Positions 10,113 through 23,838 are shown, counted from the stretch's first letter. The stretch is 64,000 bases of DNA from Chamaecyparis obtusa (GCA_027943335.1 BSBK01002932.1:1-64000), one strand, 5' to 3'. The notes: generated by a model from the letters alone, not told the origin. Numbers and translations: made by a program.

Positions 10113-12703
10113 ATTTTACAATGCAGAAGCAATACAACATAATATACAACTCACATAGATTACAACTCTCAAGGATCCCATGACGTGGATTATGCAAATA
10201 TTATTTAATTAATTTAGATTAGAAATAATTACAAAATGTATATAAACAAATGAATGATAAATGCAACATCACATAAAAGATAACATAAATACAACTGGTA
10301 CCATAAGGTATCTATAATAACCTACATCTATTGCACATGTCAAAAGGTATGTAACATAATAACCGAAATGAAGTACAACATGATATCTCTGAATAAATGA
10401 TACAAGGCCACATAGAATAAGAAGATAAGAACACAACTGTATCAAAAGAAGAACAAGAAGAATCAACTGCTACAGGGATAATCTAGCACTGGTACATGAA
10501 TGTCAAAATCTCAAATGATAAAAGAATCACTACCACCCGACCTTGTGGAACCTAAATAGTCCACTCCCATTGTGATGAGGAGATAACAACAAATCCTACT
10601 CGGATAACAAACATCAACAGAACAAGCTAAGAAAGAGATCCTGAAAGCTCTCTAACTCAAGGTGTACAAGGTAAGACTCACTAATCCAGAGGCAACTGAC
10701 ACATGTAGGATAGCTAGACTGTGTATAGGAAGGTGTCATCATGTACATCTAACCCTTAAGTTTCATCTTGGTAGTCTCTCTAAGACCCCGACACTCAAGT
10801 GACCATACACGGTATTAATGACTTCTCATACAAACAAAGCCATTAACTATGTCAGACACACACCTCTCAAGATGACAAGCATCATCTCATCCTCCATCTT
10901 AGTCTATACTAGCACTCAAGCATGGGTGAGGAACCACATCTTATTAAGTTTATGTTAATACCCCCCAATGATATATTAAGTTTTCATTTGATTAACATTA
11001 CTTACAATAAGTGATCTTGGCAGCCACTTCTGGGCCCTGGTGCTTATTGTAATCCACCCCTACTACACATCCAGGTAACCTGCCCTAGCCTCAAAGATGC
11101 CACATAACATCACAAGATAATATAATGTCCCTCAGGACTGTTCCACAAAACAACAAGAACATGCAACAAGTCTCCAACCATAACATCACAAAACACTCTC
11201 CAAGTGTTCACAAAAGAATATATTCCTGATCCCATGAATAAGACATAAAAAGTCAACACCATATTCCCTTATATAGAATATGAAGCAAAACACAATTATA
11301 CAAAAATATCACAGAAAGGAATCATAGAACAATTTTCACATAAGGTTGGGTCAAAACAATCGAATACAACAGAGTATACAAAGCAAATAACCATGATAAA
11401 TAAAACATCCAATTCCCGCCTCTAGATTACATTCTCACTGGTTGACAATTCTATCCCCTTAATCCACCACATAGGGCAATACAAGATTGAACATAATTTA
11501 ATTACAATAGACTAATTATACCCACATTTGAATTAAAATTAAAATGATGTCATCATGTAGAAAACTTCACTAATCCAGACACTCAGATTTACCTAACAAT
11601 TAATTACATGGTTAAAACACTCACGTTAGAATTCAAGAACAAAATAATCTTCTTCATAAAATTGCATGCAAAGTAAATCTCTATTATTCAATAAAATATC
11701 CTGCAAAATAGAATAATTGATCCCCGAATAATCCATGCAATTTTAAACTGAATAAATAATCTTAGAAATAAACTATACTATAGTACCTTATATCTTACAT
11801 TTTAAATATAAATATAAGTAACTATACTAACATACAAATATTCCCTTCATTTAAAATCAAAATCCAAAAAAAAACAAACATACTTTTAAAATAATAATAA
11901 CATGCAACTTAATTTAATTAACTTATAAAAATAAAAATATATTAAAACAAAATCCCTTAATTAAAATACACATTTAAATTTTAATTTAAAAACAAATATT
12001 AAAATTATATTAAATTAAAATTAAACAAACTAATTTAAATATAAATTAAAAATTAAATTAACAAATATTAATTATAAACTAATTTATCTATTTCTTTAAA
12101 AAAATAAAAAAATAAAACATTTAACAAGTAAATCCTAACTTAAAAATAAGTTACAAAACCTAGGTAACCTTTTAAAAAGAAAAAAAAAAGCATCCCATCC
12201 CCCTTCGTACTTAATAACAAGTATAAGGGGTCCGCTTCTTAAGTTTAGTTGCCCCAAAAAAATCGGTGGTGGTGGGGCCCCACCCATAATTTTTTTTAAT
12301 TTGTTCTTTTCTTTTATTTAATAATTTTTATGTATATATAATATTATATTATATATACATAAAAATATTTTAAATAATCTTTTATTAATAATTTTTTGTT
12401 TTATTAAATTTTAATTTTAGTTTATTAAATTTCATTTCATTTAAAATCAGCAATATAAAGATATATATAAATTATCTTATATGCAATACATTTATATATA
12501 CATTTTTAAAAACATATTTAAAATTCTAAATTAATCCATTTTCACAATCACAAGTAATTTTCTCAATTTAATTCAATTAAATTCTTTTCAATATTATATA
12601 TTTTTATGAGCAATTTAATGTACAAAACATCAACCATATATATATTTATATATATTTCAAAAAGAATATACTCAAATTAAAAATCATAAATTTATTTATT
12701 GAA

Positions 12704-12764
<61 letters not shown>

Positions 12765-13840
12765 TCGAATAACAGATCTAAAACTAATTATTTCCACAAC
12801 CACATATTTTTCTTTGATTTGATTTAATTCTTTAACATAATAGAAACACTAATCACATCTATTCTTAAATTTGAAAGCAATTAATGCATGCAATACAAAG
12901 AGAGAGAGAGAGATGCATAGAGTAGAGATCCAGACAGGCACACAACCAGGCACGAAGAATACAATACATTTTGAAATTTAAAAAATAACATAATCATAAG
13001 GAAATTCAAACCCTACCTCAACACCAAAGAAAACATTCGAACGGAGACCAGATTTGAAGACAAATACTCAAAACCTTGAAGCTTTCCAAAATTGAATTCT
13101 CCACCAAAATCCTTCAACCTGCCTGCCAATATTCTTCAACCTCCTTCCTCAAAATTATGGCCAAATCTCCAACATGTAGGAATTCCCATTCCACATGCTA
13201 GGGTTTGGAACTTCACTTCCCAAAAAGGCTTTGCATGAATTAGACTTTGATTTGCAGTTCAATTTCAGTTGAACTCAAGTCTATTTTCCACTTTCCTTTT
13301 GTTGAAAACACTTAACCAAACTTTAACTAATACCATTAATTTAATTTTATTCAATTATGATTGTGCAACTTAATGCATTCAATTAATTAACAATAAAACA
13401 TTTAATCTAACATGATTTTCACATGCTAAATTAATTCTTAAATTAATAAATACATCTCAATTGAACAAATGTTAAATTTGTAATTAAATAATTCTAAGGT
13501 GAAGATATTTAATTAATTCTCATTAATTAAATACTTCTACCACATAATAAACTAAACTTAACAATCACATTTAATTAATTTTCAATTAATTAAATAATCT
13601 CTCATAGCTAAAAATAGCAAAGATCCAATTTATTAAAATTGCACTATTTAATCAAATTAAATTCTAAATATAGAAAACACGCCAACCACCAAAATCAAAG
13701 AATCAAAATAACCAAAAAGACCTAAGGACCCACATTCATACTCAAGAGCAGGGATATAAACTCATGTCAACTGGATGAGTTTAGAAAGGGTAGAAATAAC
13801 AGAATCTTGTCCACTATTTCAGGACAATAATATGACTTAG
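10113..13840. other. AT-rich non-coding region, probably LTR or old repeat
   Basis: No credible coding frame. Very AT-rich from about 11.7 to 12.7 kb, with a perfect (at)n run at about 12709-12762 and a short (ga)n run near 12898. It lies downstream of the LTR-type start at 10010 and may be part of that element. Confidence 0.5.
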
Positions 13841-13844
13841 GTTA

Positions 13845-14059
13845 GGATTTGGACCTGTGTTATCTCCCCTCTCTACCATTTGAGATATTGCAATAGGGCA
13901 CGCTCATCTTGACAATTCAGAGAAGTCGATGTCCGGTACCTGCAAATCTGCACACAGAACCTGTATGTACACACACACACACACATAACAGACAATGGCG
14001 GGGATCGACCGACCGTGTGGATCTCGCAGGCAAATAACTACGACTCCATCTCTCAACCA
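13845..14059 (-). other. Two tRNA-like promoter pairs: candidate SINE
   Basis: On the minus strand, 13871-13887 reads TATCTCAAATGGTAGAG, close to a tRNA box A. It is followed at 13845-13856 by AGGTCCAAATCC, close to box B (GGTTCGAATCC). A second pair lies upstream: TGGTTGAGAGATGG (14046-14059) and GGTCGATCCCCGCC (13997-14010). The spacing is SINE-like but no true tRNA cloverleaf is evident. A (ca)n run lies between the pairs. Confidence 0.35.
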
Positions 14060-14223
14060 CATTAGACACGTCAAACAGAAATATAAAACAAACACATCGA
14101 CCATACACATGTAAGTACGAGGTCAGTAAAATCATAAGCATCAGTGATTTCCTAACATATAATTTATCATCCTAAAATAAACATAACGTATAGAAAAACA
14201 GACTATGGTAGAGGTAATAAATC

Positions 14224-14224
<1 letters not shown>

Positions 14225-14262
<38 letters not shown>

Positions 14263-14312
14263 ACACACACATATTATAGACACCTAAAATTATCAATTCA
14301 CATTCTAATATT
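14225..14312. repeat. TG/CA microsatellite with flank duplicated from 9.85 kb
   Basis: A (tg)n then (ca)n run is followed by cacatattatagacacctaa. The same flank occurs at about 9846-9885. The two sites bracket the 4.4-kb segment that begins with the LTR-type start at 10010. Confidence 0.8.
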
Positions 14313-17300
14313 AATTTTTATTAATATTTTTCCTTAACATTACAGTTGATTTTTATTAATTAACTATATTGTTATATTCCTCTATTTATTTAATTAAATT
14401 TAACTTAATTAACTTAATTTATTTTTCCTTTGTATTTAAATTTTATTTAAATACTATAATATATATTAAATTCAATTTAATATATAATCCCTCCATTTCT
14501 TACTATAAAATAAATTTTATTTATTTTATTTTTCTACTAACCTAAAGTTCTTCTAAACCTTGATTAAATTAAAATTATTTTAATTTAATTCTCTTTCCTT
14601 TTTTTTTTTTTTTTTTTTCTAATCTTACATTTTGCTAATATTCCTTTAATCTTGATTAAAAGGTAGATTGCCTCTAATCATGTGCATAATCACCTTTTCC
14701 AAGGTGGGCCATCTCTCCATCTTTTTTCTCTTCTAATCATTTCAAATCCCTCTTTCCTTCTAAAAGTGAAGTTTGACTTTAGCATGTTTTACCTCTTAAT
14801 CTTAGACACTCATTTTTTTAGCCTCTTCATCTTGACCATCCATTCTTTTGCCTCTTAATCTCCTCCATCCAATCCTATTCAATTTTTATAAAATAAGGCC
14901 TCACTCCACATTTGAGATTTAGACATCTTTGAACTTAGTCATTCTATTGTATCTTCTTGCATCTATTAGATGATTTAGATATCACATGGTAGGTAATGAA
15001 ATGAATCTAGTTTTGTTTCAATCTTGCATTCTTATCTTAGATTAGCATTTTCATCCTAACTAATTGTTATCTCTTGCATTTGCATTGCATCATCTTTGTG
15101 AAGATTAGGACAAGTTCCTCATACTTGTTCTCAATCCTTCACTCACCAATCATAAAGGGTTTCATTGTAATGAGTTGGGAGAACAAGCCCACAAAATCTC
15201 TAAGAGAAAATCAAACAAGGTTTTGGGTGCCCTTGTTTTAGCTCATCGGAGGTTGTAGTGGAAGTTCAGTTGCATTATAAGTTATTTAACATGTTTATTC
15301 TAACCTAAATGCTTCACATTTCTTGTGTTTTTATGCTTTGATTTGTGGTGCAACTGCATGGATTTTCATTGCATGCGCACACACACACATGAAATAATCT
15401 CAGTAATAATAGAAAGATATATATACAATTTTCAATCATTTAAAAATAAGAATTGATAAAGATTATCAATAAATTATATTAAATTTAAGTTAAAAATATA
15501 TTATAAGAAAATAATTTTAATTTTTTAAAATTAATCTTTTTGTTTTGTTTTATTTCATCTATTTTATTTTTAAATGAGAAAATATAAATTTAATTATTAT
15601 TTCAGATAATCAATTAATTAATTCTTATAAATTAATCTTCAAAATAAATTATTTTAAACATTATATGGTTTAAATATTTTAGAAGGGGCTATGATACATG
15701 ACCTATTTCAAGCAAAGGAATCCACATCTTGTTTTGGTTGTAATCAAGTACTAGTGTACTAATGAACATATTTGAATAAGATTAAAGACATGCCACCTAG
15801 AATGCAAATGCTTATGTATGTAGTTTCTAATATAATGATTACTTTAGATGTTGCGAAATAATATTCAATTGATATCCTTTTAATGAGAGTGTGATGATAT
15901 AAGGTGATGTGTTAGGAACAAGTTGACTTAGGATGTAATGGGATTTGAATTTTAAAAATAACGACCAAGAATCCCTTGTGGTACTAAACAAGGGATCGAG
16001 GCTATTTTGATGGTCACTGGGTTTGGAACAAGAAAGATAAGGATTAGGTTTAGATCACTAGAGACTAGAAATAAAGTTTAAACAATGTGAACTCTTACAT
16101 AACATTACTCAAATTAAGCACTGCATTATATATAGAAAACAAACGTTAAAAATTAAATATGCACTCCAAACCCTACTAATGCATGGGGTAAATATTTTAT
16201 GCTTTTTTGTTTCACATCCTTGCTCCTATTTGAATTTTAAGAATGTGACTATTTCACATACCATTTTTTTTTGTATGTATGACAATTTTATAAATGACAA
16301 TATAACACTTAAATAAACATTTTTTACTTCTACAAATTTAACAACCTTTAATGATTTTAAATAATCATTACATATTTTATTCTTTTAAAATCAAATAATT
16401 ACATATTTTATTCTTTTAAAATCAAATAATATCATGATTAAAAGTTAATTAGAATTATGTTAATATGTATTTATGGGAATTAAACCAATCAACTTGTTTA
16501 TTAAGTTTCATATGAAAATTGTGTAAGGTACTAATGATACTTTCCTTTATATGTACACTATTTACTAAGCATATCTTACACCTATAAAAAACAAAAGATA
16601 ATTTTGAAAGGTCATTTAAAATGATGAGGCAGCGTTTGGATGTTAGAGTTCTCCTTTTAATTTCTTTTAAATAATCAATCAGTAATATTATATAGATTAG
16701 GAAATTTTTAGTTCATTTTCCTTTCAACATCTTCCATTATATAATGGTCATTATGTTTGTCGTCTTTTGAGTTCAATTCAATATTTATTATTTTATCGAA
16801 AAGTAATGGAAGTCCATATCAATGTTAGTTGAAATTATTTGTTTCATTCATTTTTTAAGGAAATAATAAACTAATGGCAAGAGAATTCCCTTAGGGAAAC
16901 TTTCACTTAATTTATTATGTGATTATAAATTATAAATTTGAATGATAAATGTTTTGAATTAGAAAAGTCATTGTTATATCTGATTTGATTTCAATAACTT
17001 AATAAAGATAAAAATTTTGATAATTTTTTATATGTATCTACTAAATTTTTTAATATTGATCTTAAAACATTGAAGAGAAATGATAATAGAAATACAAGAA
17101 ATAACCTTTAACCTATTGGATGGGGTCCTATTTAATTGAAAAAACATTCATTTATTCTTATCCTAAATTTATGAACATAATTCGCCTTGATGACTCCATT
17201 TGCATGTGTTTGATCAATTCCCATCCAATTATAATAGCAATATGTGGTTATTGCTCACTAACTTATAAAGGATGAATTGAAGGATCAAGGGTAAATGAAA

Positions 17301-18150
17301 AGGTTGAACCAACCAAGCTTCTTATGTAGATGATCTTATTAATTATCTATTATTTCTTTATAATGACTTGATCATTTTTCTTTTAGTTCATAGGAGAAAG
17401 GTGGATTTGTATTTCATCTACCTTCCACATTAGAACTCCTATGCAAATCCCAACTTTTATTTATCAAGACACATTAGAACTTGTATGCAATATTGGAAGA
17501 AGGTTCATGGTGTGGATGGAATAAGTAAAAAGAAAAAAAAATACATACATCAATCAGATTATAGATTGTGGAAATATGATATCATTAAATGATGCATATA
17601 TAAAAAGCATATCATTTAATGGAGATATTTTCATAATAGACTAGTTACTCAATACTATTGATACCTTTGTTAACATTCAAGAAAGTGCCATTTGAAATAT
17701 CATGAAAGAATCAAAGTTTGAAATAAAAGATTCTAAAAAATATAGATAAATATACAAAAAGGGAAAGGAAAGCATATTCATAACCATCATAACATATAAA
17801 GGAGGTTTTTTCATATTAAACTATGCTTAACTTTAGGCAAACAACTTAATGACAGAGGTCTCATAAAGAGACTTTGAGGTATCCATTTTTTTACATTGTG
17901 CAGGTGAGAATGTATAATTCTATTGGTTACTAAAATCAGAAATAAAGAAGTGATTTCCCAAAAACAAATCAATTGTTTGAAGAGTCCTTCCTATCTTCAT
18001 GGAAACAAAAGCAATATTCACAGTGAAGATCAAGCCCTGCTGCTGCATGCAACTTGATATAGAAGGAATGAAATTCTTTTTATTCCAGATATGATCCTTT
18101 CAGATATAAGAATGAAATATAACATGAAATTGTTTAAAACCCAATAATTT
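14313..18150. other. Non-coding AT-rich intergenic region
   Basis: No recognisable gene. A poly-T run of about 21 lies at 14600-14621, and a short (ca)n run near 15378. The rest shows no clear repeat ends or domains by eye. Confidence 0.5.
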
Positions 18151-18151
18151 T

Positions 18152-18550
18152 TTTATGGAACACAGGGAAATTGGTTTTACTCTTAAGTTATAATCTGTGA
18201 AAAGTCATGTTAAAATGTACTGAGATGATAATGTTTTCTTAAACAACTTGTATTTCTGTTTATCTTTTAAAGTACCCAATTTTTTTGTTACACAGGGAAA
18301 TCTGATAGAATTTTAGTTTTAATCTTAAGAGTTATAATCTGTGCAAAGTATGTTAATACTGCGTGGATAAGGTTTGCTGTAACAAACTTTTCTATGTGGT
18401 TTTTTAAGTGCTCAATTCTTTGGAAATCTGATTCAGTTTTAGTTTTAATCTTTAAGTTATAATCTGTGCAAAGTTTTAAGCTGTAGGGTGAGGATAAGGT
18501 TTGCTGAAGCAATCTATCTTTCTGTTCATCTTTTATATTGCTCAAAATTT
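18152..18550. repeat. Three-copy tandem repeat, about 133 bp per unit
   Basis: Units start near 18152, 18281 and 18418. Each carries acagggaaat or ggaaatctga, then tttaatct(t)taagttataatctgtg and a taaggtttgctg-like part (clearest in copies 2 and 3). The array sits about 0.7 kb beyond the 3' end of the VQ gene. It makes an apparent 85-codon minus-strand frame, which I treat as an artefact. Confidence 0.8.
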
Positions 18551-19211
18551 TGCATAATTAATATAGCTTTCACAGTAATCGTCAGAAGAGGGATTATACA
18601 AAATTTTGCCAATCCGCCATTAGAGACCTAAAGAAGAAAAGCCCAATACAGAAGTGCTAGAGAACTTTACAGTGCTAAAATTTGATTAAAATATAGAACA
18701 GGGGTCTCTGAATAAAAATACAAATCCTCTATCAGATATGTTGCAGAAACAAGGAAAAAAAACATTCAATTTCATTTTTCATAGGAAGAAATCTTATTCA
18801 CATCCCAGAGAAAAAAACATTCGGACTCAAATTCAAAATACTGAAAAACATCGGCCAGAATTATCAATGTCATTAACAAGTTTCAGGGAATTCCACAGTG
18901 CATGGAATTCCACATTTACATCTTCCAGCATCAAAACCTGCTCATTTGCTGGCCAAAAGTAGAATCACCACTAACTTCGAGAAAGGTTAAGACCTAAACA
19001 AGTATAGATTTAAGCCCTAAAGAACAGGGTATGTAGCCTCAAAGATTAAAAAAATTAAAACTTCCCTTACCTTATTTATGCAGGTCAATAATCTTGAAAA
19101 CAGTGATGAGTATGATTCCTCAATCTAAAACTCAATCTACCCTCACATCTCTGAAAAAATTCTCATATCACCCACAAAAAGTTCCATAGAATTCATCACC
19201 ATTTTCAAGAC

Positions 19212-19844
19212 TCAGGTGCTTCTGGGCTGTGTTGGAGAACGCAGGGGAAACAGGGGAAGCAACTCTGGTTCCCTTTTCACACTAATTGCTGAAGCCTCAA
19301 AACAAAACCCTTGTTCTTCCTCCTCCAACTGTGAGGATTGATTGCCAGATGTTGGAGTAGAAGAGTAACAACAACTTGGGGAAGAATTGAATGGATCAGC
19401 AGGTTCAAGAGGAGTGATTGGGCTTGGAATCAGTGCTGAAGGAGTTGAAACATCATTATTATTACCTGATAATCTTGTTGGCTTGTGAAGTTCATGATAG
19501 AAACTCCTCTTGGTCTCTATTTTCTTCTGAAATTGCCTTCTCTGGTGAAGTTTAAACCCTGATTTCTGAATACCCACTTCAACCCCACTCTTGATTAGGG
19601 CACCAGAATCTCCATCCGATTTCCCCCCTTTTCTTGAATTTCTTGCAGGCATGGTGACAGGAAGCTTTTCATTTTCCCCATCTGAAGCACCAGTAAGTTT
19701 CTGCACAAGCTCTCTGAATCCATCTGAATCTGTTTCGACAAAGGTGGTATAAATAATAGTCTGTTTGGGGGTTGATGCCCATTCAGAATCTGCAGATCCC
19801 CATTGCTTCGAACATTCAGGCATGGCCGCCTGTGATTTTGTCAT
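19212..19844 (-). CDS. VQ-motif protein (MKS1/VQ4/VQ11/VQ31-like)
   Basis: An intact, intronless 210-codon frame on the minus strand. I start it at the ATG at 19844 (MTKSQAAMPE), because the frame further upstream has only non-ATG codons back to a stop. Residues 43-52 are FRELVQKLTG, the defining VQ motif (FxxxVQxLTG). The preceding YTTFVETD is the usual lead-in. The C-terminus has PSPITPLEPADPF and EPELLPLFPL (about 192-201), typical of the VQ4/VQ11/VQ31 group. A basic stretch (HQRRQFQKKIETKR) may be a nuclear signal. VQ proteins bind WRKY transcription factors and MAP kinases and tune defence and stress expression in the nucleus. It is the only convincing host gene here. Confidence 0.9.
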   Translation of the reverse strand: MTKSQAAMPECSKQWGSADSEWASTPKQTIIYTTFVETDSDGFRELVQKLTGASDGENEKLPVTMPARNSRKGGKSDGDSGALIKSGVEVGIQKSGFKLHQRRQFQKKIETKRSFYHELHKPTRLSGNNNDVSTPSALIPSPITPLEPADPFNSSPSCCYSSTPTSGNQSSQLEEEEQGFCFEASAISVKREPELLPLFPLRSPTQPRST

Positions 19845-20110
19845 GATTTTTTCCCTCCCTGAGAGAATTGAACACACCAATTACTGGAAACAGAAAGAAA
19901 AATCTGAGCCCAGATGAGTCGAATAAAGTCTGGGAATCAGAAACATCCGTAAATGAATGGAATTCCCCTCTTTCAATTTTTTTGCCCGAGTCAAAACAAA
20001 TTGAATGCAGTGTTGTAATGAGATACTGACAATATAGTTGAGGAGGAATAACACTGTCAACAATACTGTTGAAAACAATGTTTAGGGAGGAAAATAGTCA
20101 AAGTTGTTTG
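19845..20110 (-). promoter_or_regulatory. 5' UTR/promoter of the VQ gene with W-box motifs
   Basis: Read towards the gene, TTGACT W-box cores (WRKY sites) occur at 19989-19994 and 20096-20101. A TTGAC-A near-match occurs near 20056. A TATA-like ctatattg lies near 20030-20037, about 190 bp before the ATG. WRKY control of VQ genes is known in other plants. Its presence here is inferred from motifs only. Confidence 0.45.
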
Positions 20111-20199
20111 GTCGATTACCCATTGATGTGAACTTAAGAAGCTTCGTGTTGAAATTTTACTTCCTTCCTTTTATGTTGTAGACGCGTGGATTCAAAATC

Positions 20200-20960
20200 A
20201 ATAATCAATGATTTTTTCAGTTTTTATCAATGGAAATATGCAGTTGGGGTTTTCTCATCAAGTTTTTTGCTCACGCACTCATCTTTACTTGCAAGATGTT
20301 AACACTAGGTTATGGAGTTTGGGATGAAGATAATCTTTTTGTATTGATCCTGCTTATAAGGTCACAATCTGGTGAGTTGGATTGTGATCTCATTTTCACT
20401 TTTGTTCCATAAGAAAATTAGCTAGGTGTGAGTCCATTCTATTTTTTTATTCTATATCATGATTAAAATATATATTTATATATTTATATATAGATGGGTG
20501 ATTAAAACTTTGATTCACATCTATGCTAGATGTATGATGAATAGAGATGGAGTCTTATCTCTTCTTCTAGACATGTACCAGATAAACATCAGATCAGGTA
20601 TGAACATCTTTTAAGACCCAAAACAAAACTTAACTCACATCATCCCACAAACATAGGAGAACCAAGAATGTGCATCGTACTCTAGGAGGGGAGAGTTTAG
20701 ATTCACTAGTGTCGATAGTGTTTTGTTTTATTTTATATTTTTATTTTTATGAAATAGAGATATTTGAGTCGTGTTATCTGTACGGGCTTTTAAGGGAAAT
20801 TATAAAATGAAATTTATATTAATAAGTCTAGTAGAATGGTAGATGTTCTTGTCTTTTTGGGCAATAAGTAATATTTTGTTGAAATGTTTATTTTTTATTC
20901 TTTTGGAATTTTCTATTTAGATATGCATATGTTGGGCTATGACACAATGACACATGAACT
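20200..20960. other. Non-coding interval, nothing identified
   Basis: Only a 60-codon chance frame (20230-20412) is present. AT-rich, with no terminal repeats or domains seen. Confidence 0.5.
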
Positions 20961-20966
20961 ATGATG

Positions 20967-23819
20967 TCTAAGCTCAAAACTTATTTTTGACTCCAGGCCT
21001 TAAATTGTAGACTTGAACTTCTAACTCATGGTAGTAAAAATTGTGTTCTCATTCTTGATAAGTATGTTTTCATGTGTATATTTGACTTGGATGGTGTTTA
21101 TTAGTGCTATTACGACTTGTTGTCAAATGGAGGGAATCTTTGGCTTTACTTGATTATAATCAAGTAAGCTATATTTGATTATGTGGTGTTTGAACAAGAT
21201 TGAAGAAACCCACGCACCATGAAAATAACTTAGGTGTGTATCCTTACATATGTTGATATTGGTGCAACAGTTGCTCTAGATGTTTGATTGTGTGTAATGA
21301 TAAGGTTTAGATTGAGTGTCGTAATGGTTTAAATGAGCTAGGGCATTGCCTTTCTATACAAAACCCTAGAATTTAAATCTGAATATTCACATGTGATATA
21401 ATGAGAACGACTAATTAAGATAATGTTGGCTTGGACATTTTAAATTTTAAATTTTAAAATTGAAGATTGAGGTCGCTCTAATAAGCTAAGTCTAATATTA
21501 AGTTTTCCCATGTGATCTCAACTCGGGATCAAGAATAGAAAGACTTAAGTATTACATTTAGAACATTAGGGACTAGGGGTTCAAAATTAGTTCTAGTATA
21601 GGATAAATGTGAACTCATACATAGAAGTACTCAAATATAGTATTAAGTTCTATTAAACAAAAAAGAAAAGGTCTAAGGCCAAACGAGTAGGGAAAAGTGG
21701 TATGTTGCACTTTCAACTCTCCAAATAAGTTGATAAGAAAAACTATTGAGCTATTGTAGATGTAAATAACCCAAATTTATGAATTATATATTATTTAAAA
21801 ATAATTCAATAATAATAATGAAGTTCGTACATTGGTGAGATCATGTTAGTGTTGGTACATTGGTACTCACTATAATCCTAGAAAATGTGACAATCTATGT
21901 ATGTTGATAATCATTATAATAAGTGACTATAACTTCAAATTTAAGGAAAACAAGTTTTTGTCTTTATTAAAATCAATAAAAATTGAAATTAAAATCATAA
22001 TTCAAAGTTATAACAATTATTTTTAGTAGTAAGTATATCACTTTATTTATTTCAAAAAATTTAAATGCCAAAAATATAAATCTTAGAAATTTTATTTAAA
22101 TCTATAATTTGATCATAAAGTATAAAGTCATGGATTTATTATATTATTAATTTTAATATTTTTGATAATAACAAGCCTATCAAATACAGGAGGAAGCAAT
22201 GGGCGGGAGCAACGGGAGTGGAGAAAATTTGAATGCTAGGGTTTTTGTGTATTAGAGGGGCTCCTCTGCTACAGATTTGGATGGGGAAGAGTCAGATTAC
22301 AAATCAGATGGAGATGTTGATGACCAAGATGAATCGATGGAGTAGTGTGAAGGTTTTGTTGCTCAACAATGTTGGTTCATGGTCATAGTACGACAGGTTT
22401 TAGAGATTATTTTAGAATGAGCTTGTGGGTTAGTCCTTGTTTCTCCTGAGTACATATGCATTGGGATTAACGATTGCAATATGGTGGATATGTGGGGAAG
22501 AATGTCATTTAATTTGGGGTGTTGCCCCCATATTCACTCTTCACATCCTATGTCGCATGCCTGGACATTTTTTGGCGGATGTGGCTTTTGTGTTTGTGGG
22601 ATCCCCCACTATTCGGGGTGATGCTTTGGTATGCATTCTTTTCCTTCTCTACCTATGTTCTGCAATTTTTTTCTCATCTTGGCCTTGGCCCTTCTTTGAA
22701 ATGTTGGATGAGAAGTTTTTTGGGACTTGGGGCGAGCCTCGGTACTATTTTGTTTCATTATTAGGGGTTGTGGCCACTAGGTGGGCTCATCCCGTAGTCT
22801 ATTTTTTTTCAGTTGGGTTTTTCCTAGGTTGGAGCCTTGATTATTATGAGTTTTGATTTCATCTTGGAGGGGCTCTTTCAGTGGGTGAGTGTTGCAATCT
22901 TATGGGTGCTTTTGGGTGAGCGATAGTGTTTTTTTGTGTCATCTTTTACGGTCATAGCCACTAGGCTAGTTCAAGGGCCTAGTTTGGCCTCTTATTGTTT
23001 TTGGTTAAGGAGGCTTTTAGACTTTGGACTGATCAATCCCTTGGTGGAGTTCAGTGCTTCTCTACCCCATTTCTTTGGTGGACTCTTTTGGGATCTCTTC
23101 TGTCTCTTACCTTAGAGGCCTCTATTGAGGTGAGGTACCCCCTTGTTTTTATGAGGGGCCTTCCTGGGACTTGGTGGCGAGTTGGGCACTTTTTATTGTT
23201 GTTTCCCTTGCTTTCATTTCCTATTAATGTGGATCCATCATCTATGGAGGCGGTGATGTGTCTTGAGGGTGAGGGTGGCTGTAGCATCAAGTTCTCTCTT
23301 TTGTTGCTAGTTGTTGGTAGGTGGGGTGGTTTTCAAGTTGGAGGGCTCTTTCTTCTCACTATTCTATTGAGGTAGGTTCTCCTTCTATCAAGGTGGAAGA
23401 GAATTTTGTTGGGGGAAAGGGTTGGTTCTACTAGGAAATGTTTTCTTCTCACATATGGATGGTTTGGGGTTCCATGTTAAAACCCTCTATTCAGGTTTAT
23501 TTTTCTATAGTGTCAGCTTGTTCTTCGATGTCATTATTTTGTGCCAATATTTTTTTATGGTTTTGGGAGCCATGTGAAAACCCAAATATTATGGTTTAAT
23601 GGGGAGATATCAAAACCCTATGGATCTCTTTTCTTAAGAGATTTTCTCTTTTTTGTGAGGCTTTGGTCTCTTATTAGGTTCTCTTGGGTAGTTGGTGCTT
23701 TGGATGATATGTCTTTAATGGCTATTGTTTGTTTGTTGGCTTGGGGCTGGCTCTAGGTTATTGTCCTGCAAATGCTTTATTTAATCACATCATCTCGTCT
23801 TAGTGGGGTTCTAGATCCC
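20967..23819 (+). repeat. Tandem duplication, copy 1
   Basis: It starts tctaagctcaaaactta and ends ggggttctagatccc. It matches 23839-26880 along its length. It contains about 105 bp near 22142-22246 that copy 2 lacks, including an ATG-led stretch (MGGSNGSGENLNARVF). It lacks about 295 bp that copy 2 has near 25740-26030. The right half is G/T-rich and shows overlapping plus-strand open frames (22437-22856, 22995-23375), which are tryptophan-, leucine- and phenylalanine-rich and look like random open frames in biased DNA. No protein family is recognised. Confidence 0.85.
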
Positions 23820-23838
23820 AAACAAGATTATGTGGGGT

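Noticed and set aside
14046..14059. A functional tRNA gene near 14.0 kb
   Set aside because: Box-like motifs are present but I could not draw a full acceptor stem and cloverleaf. SINE-like is more honest.
19881..20078. 65-codon frame immediately upstream of the VQ gene, as a possible upstream ORF
   Set aside because: It has no ATG at its start (it begins at a TTG), so plant translation from it is unlikely.
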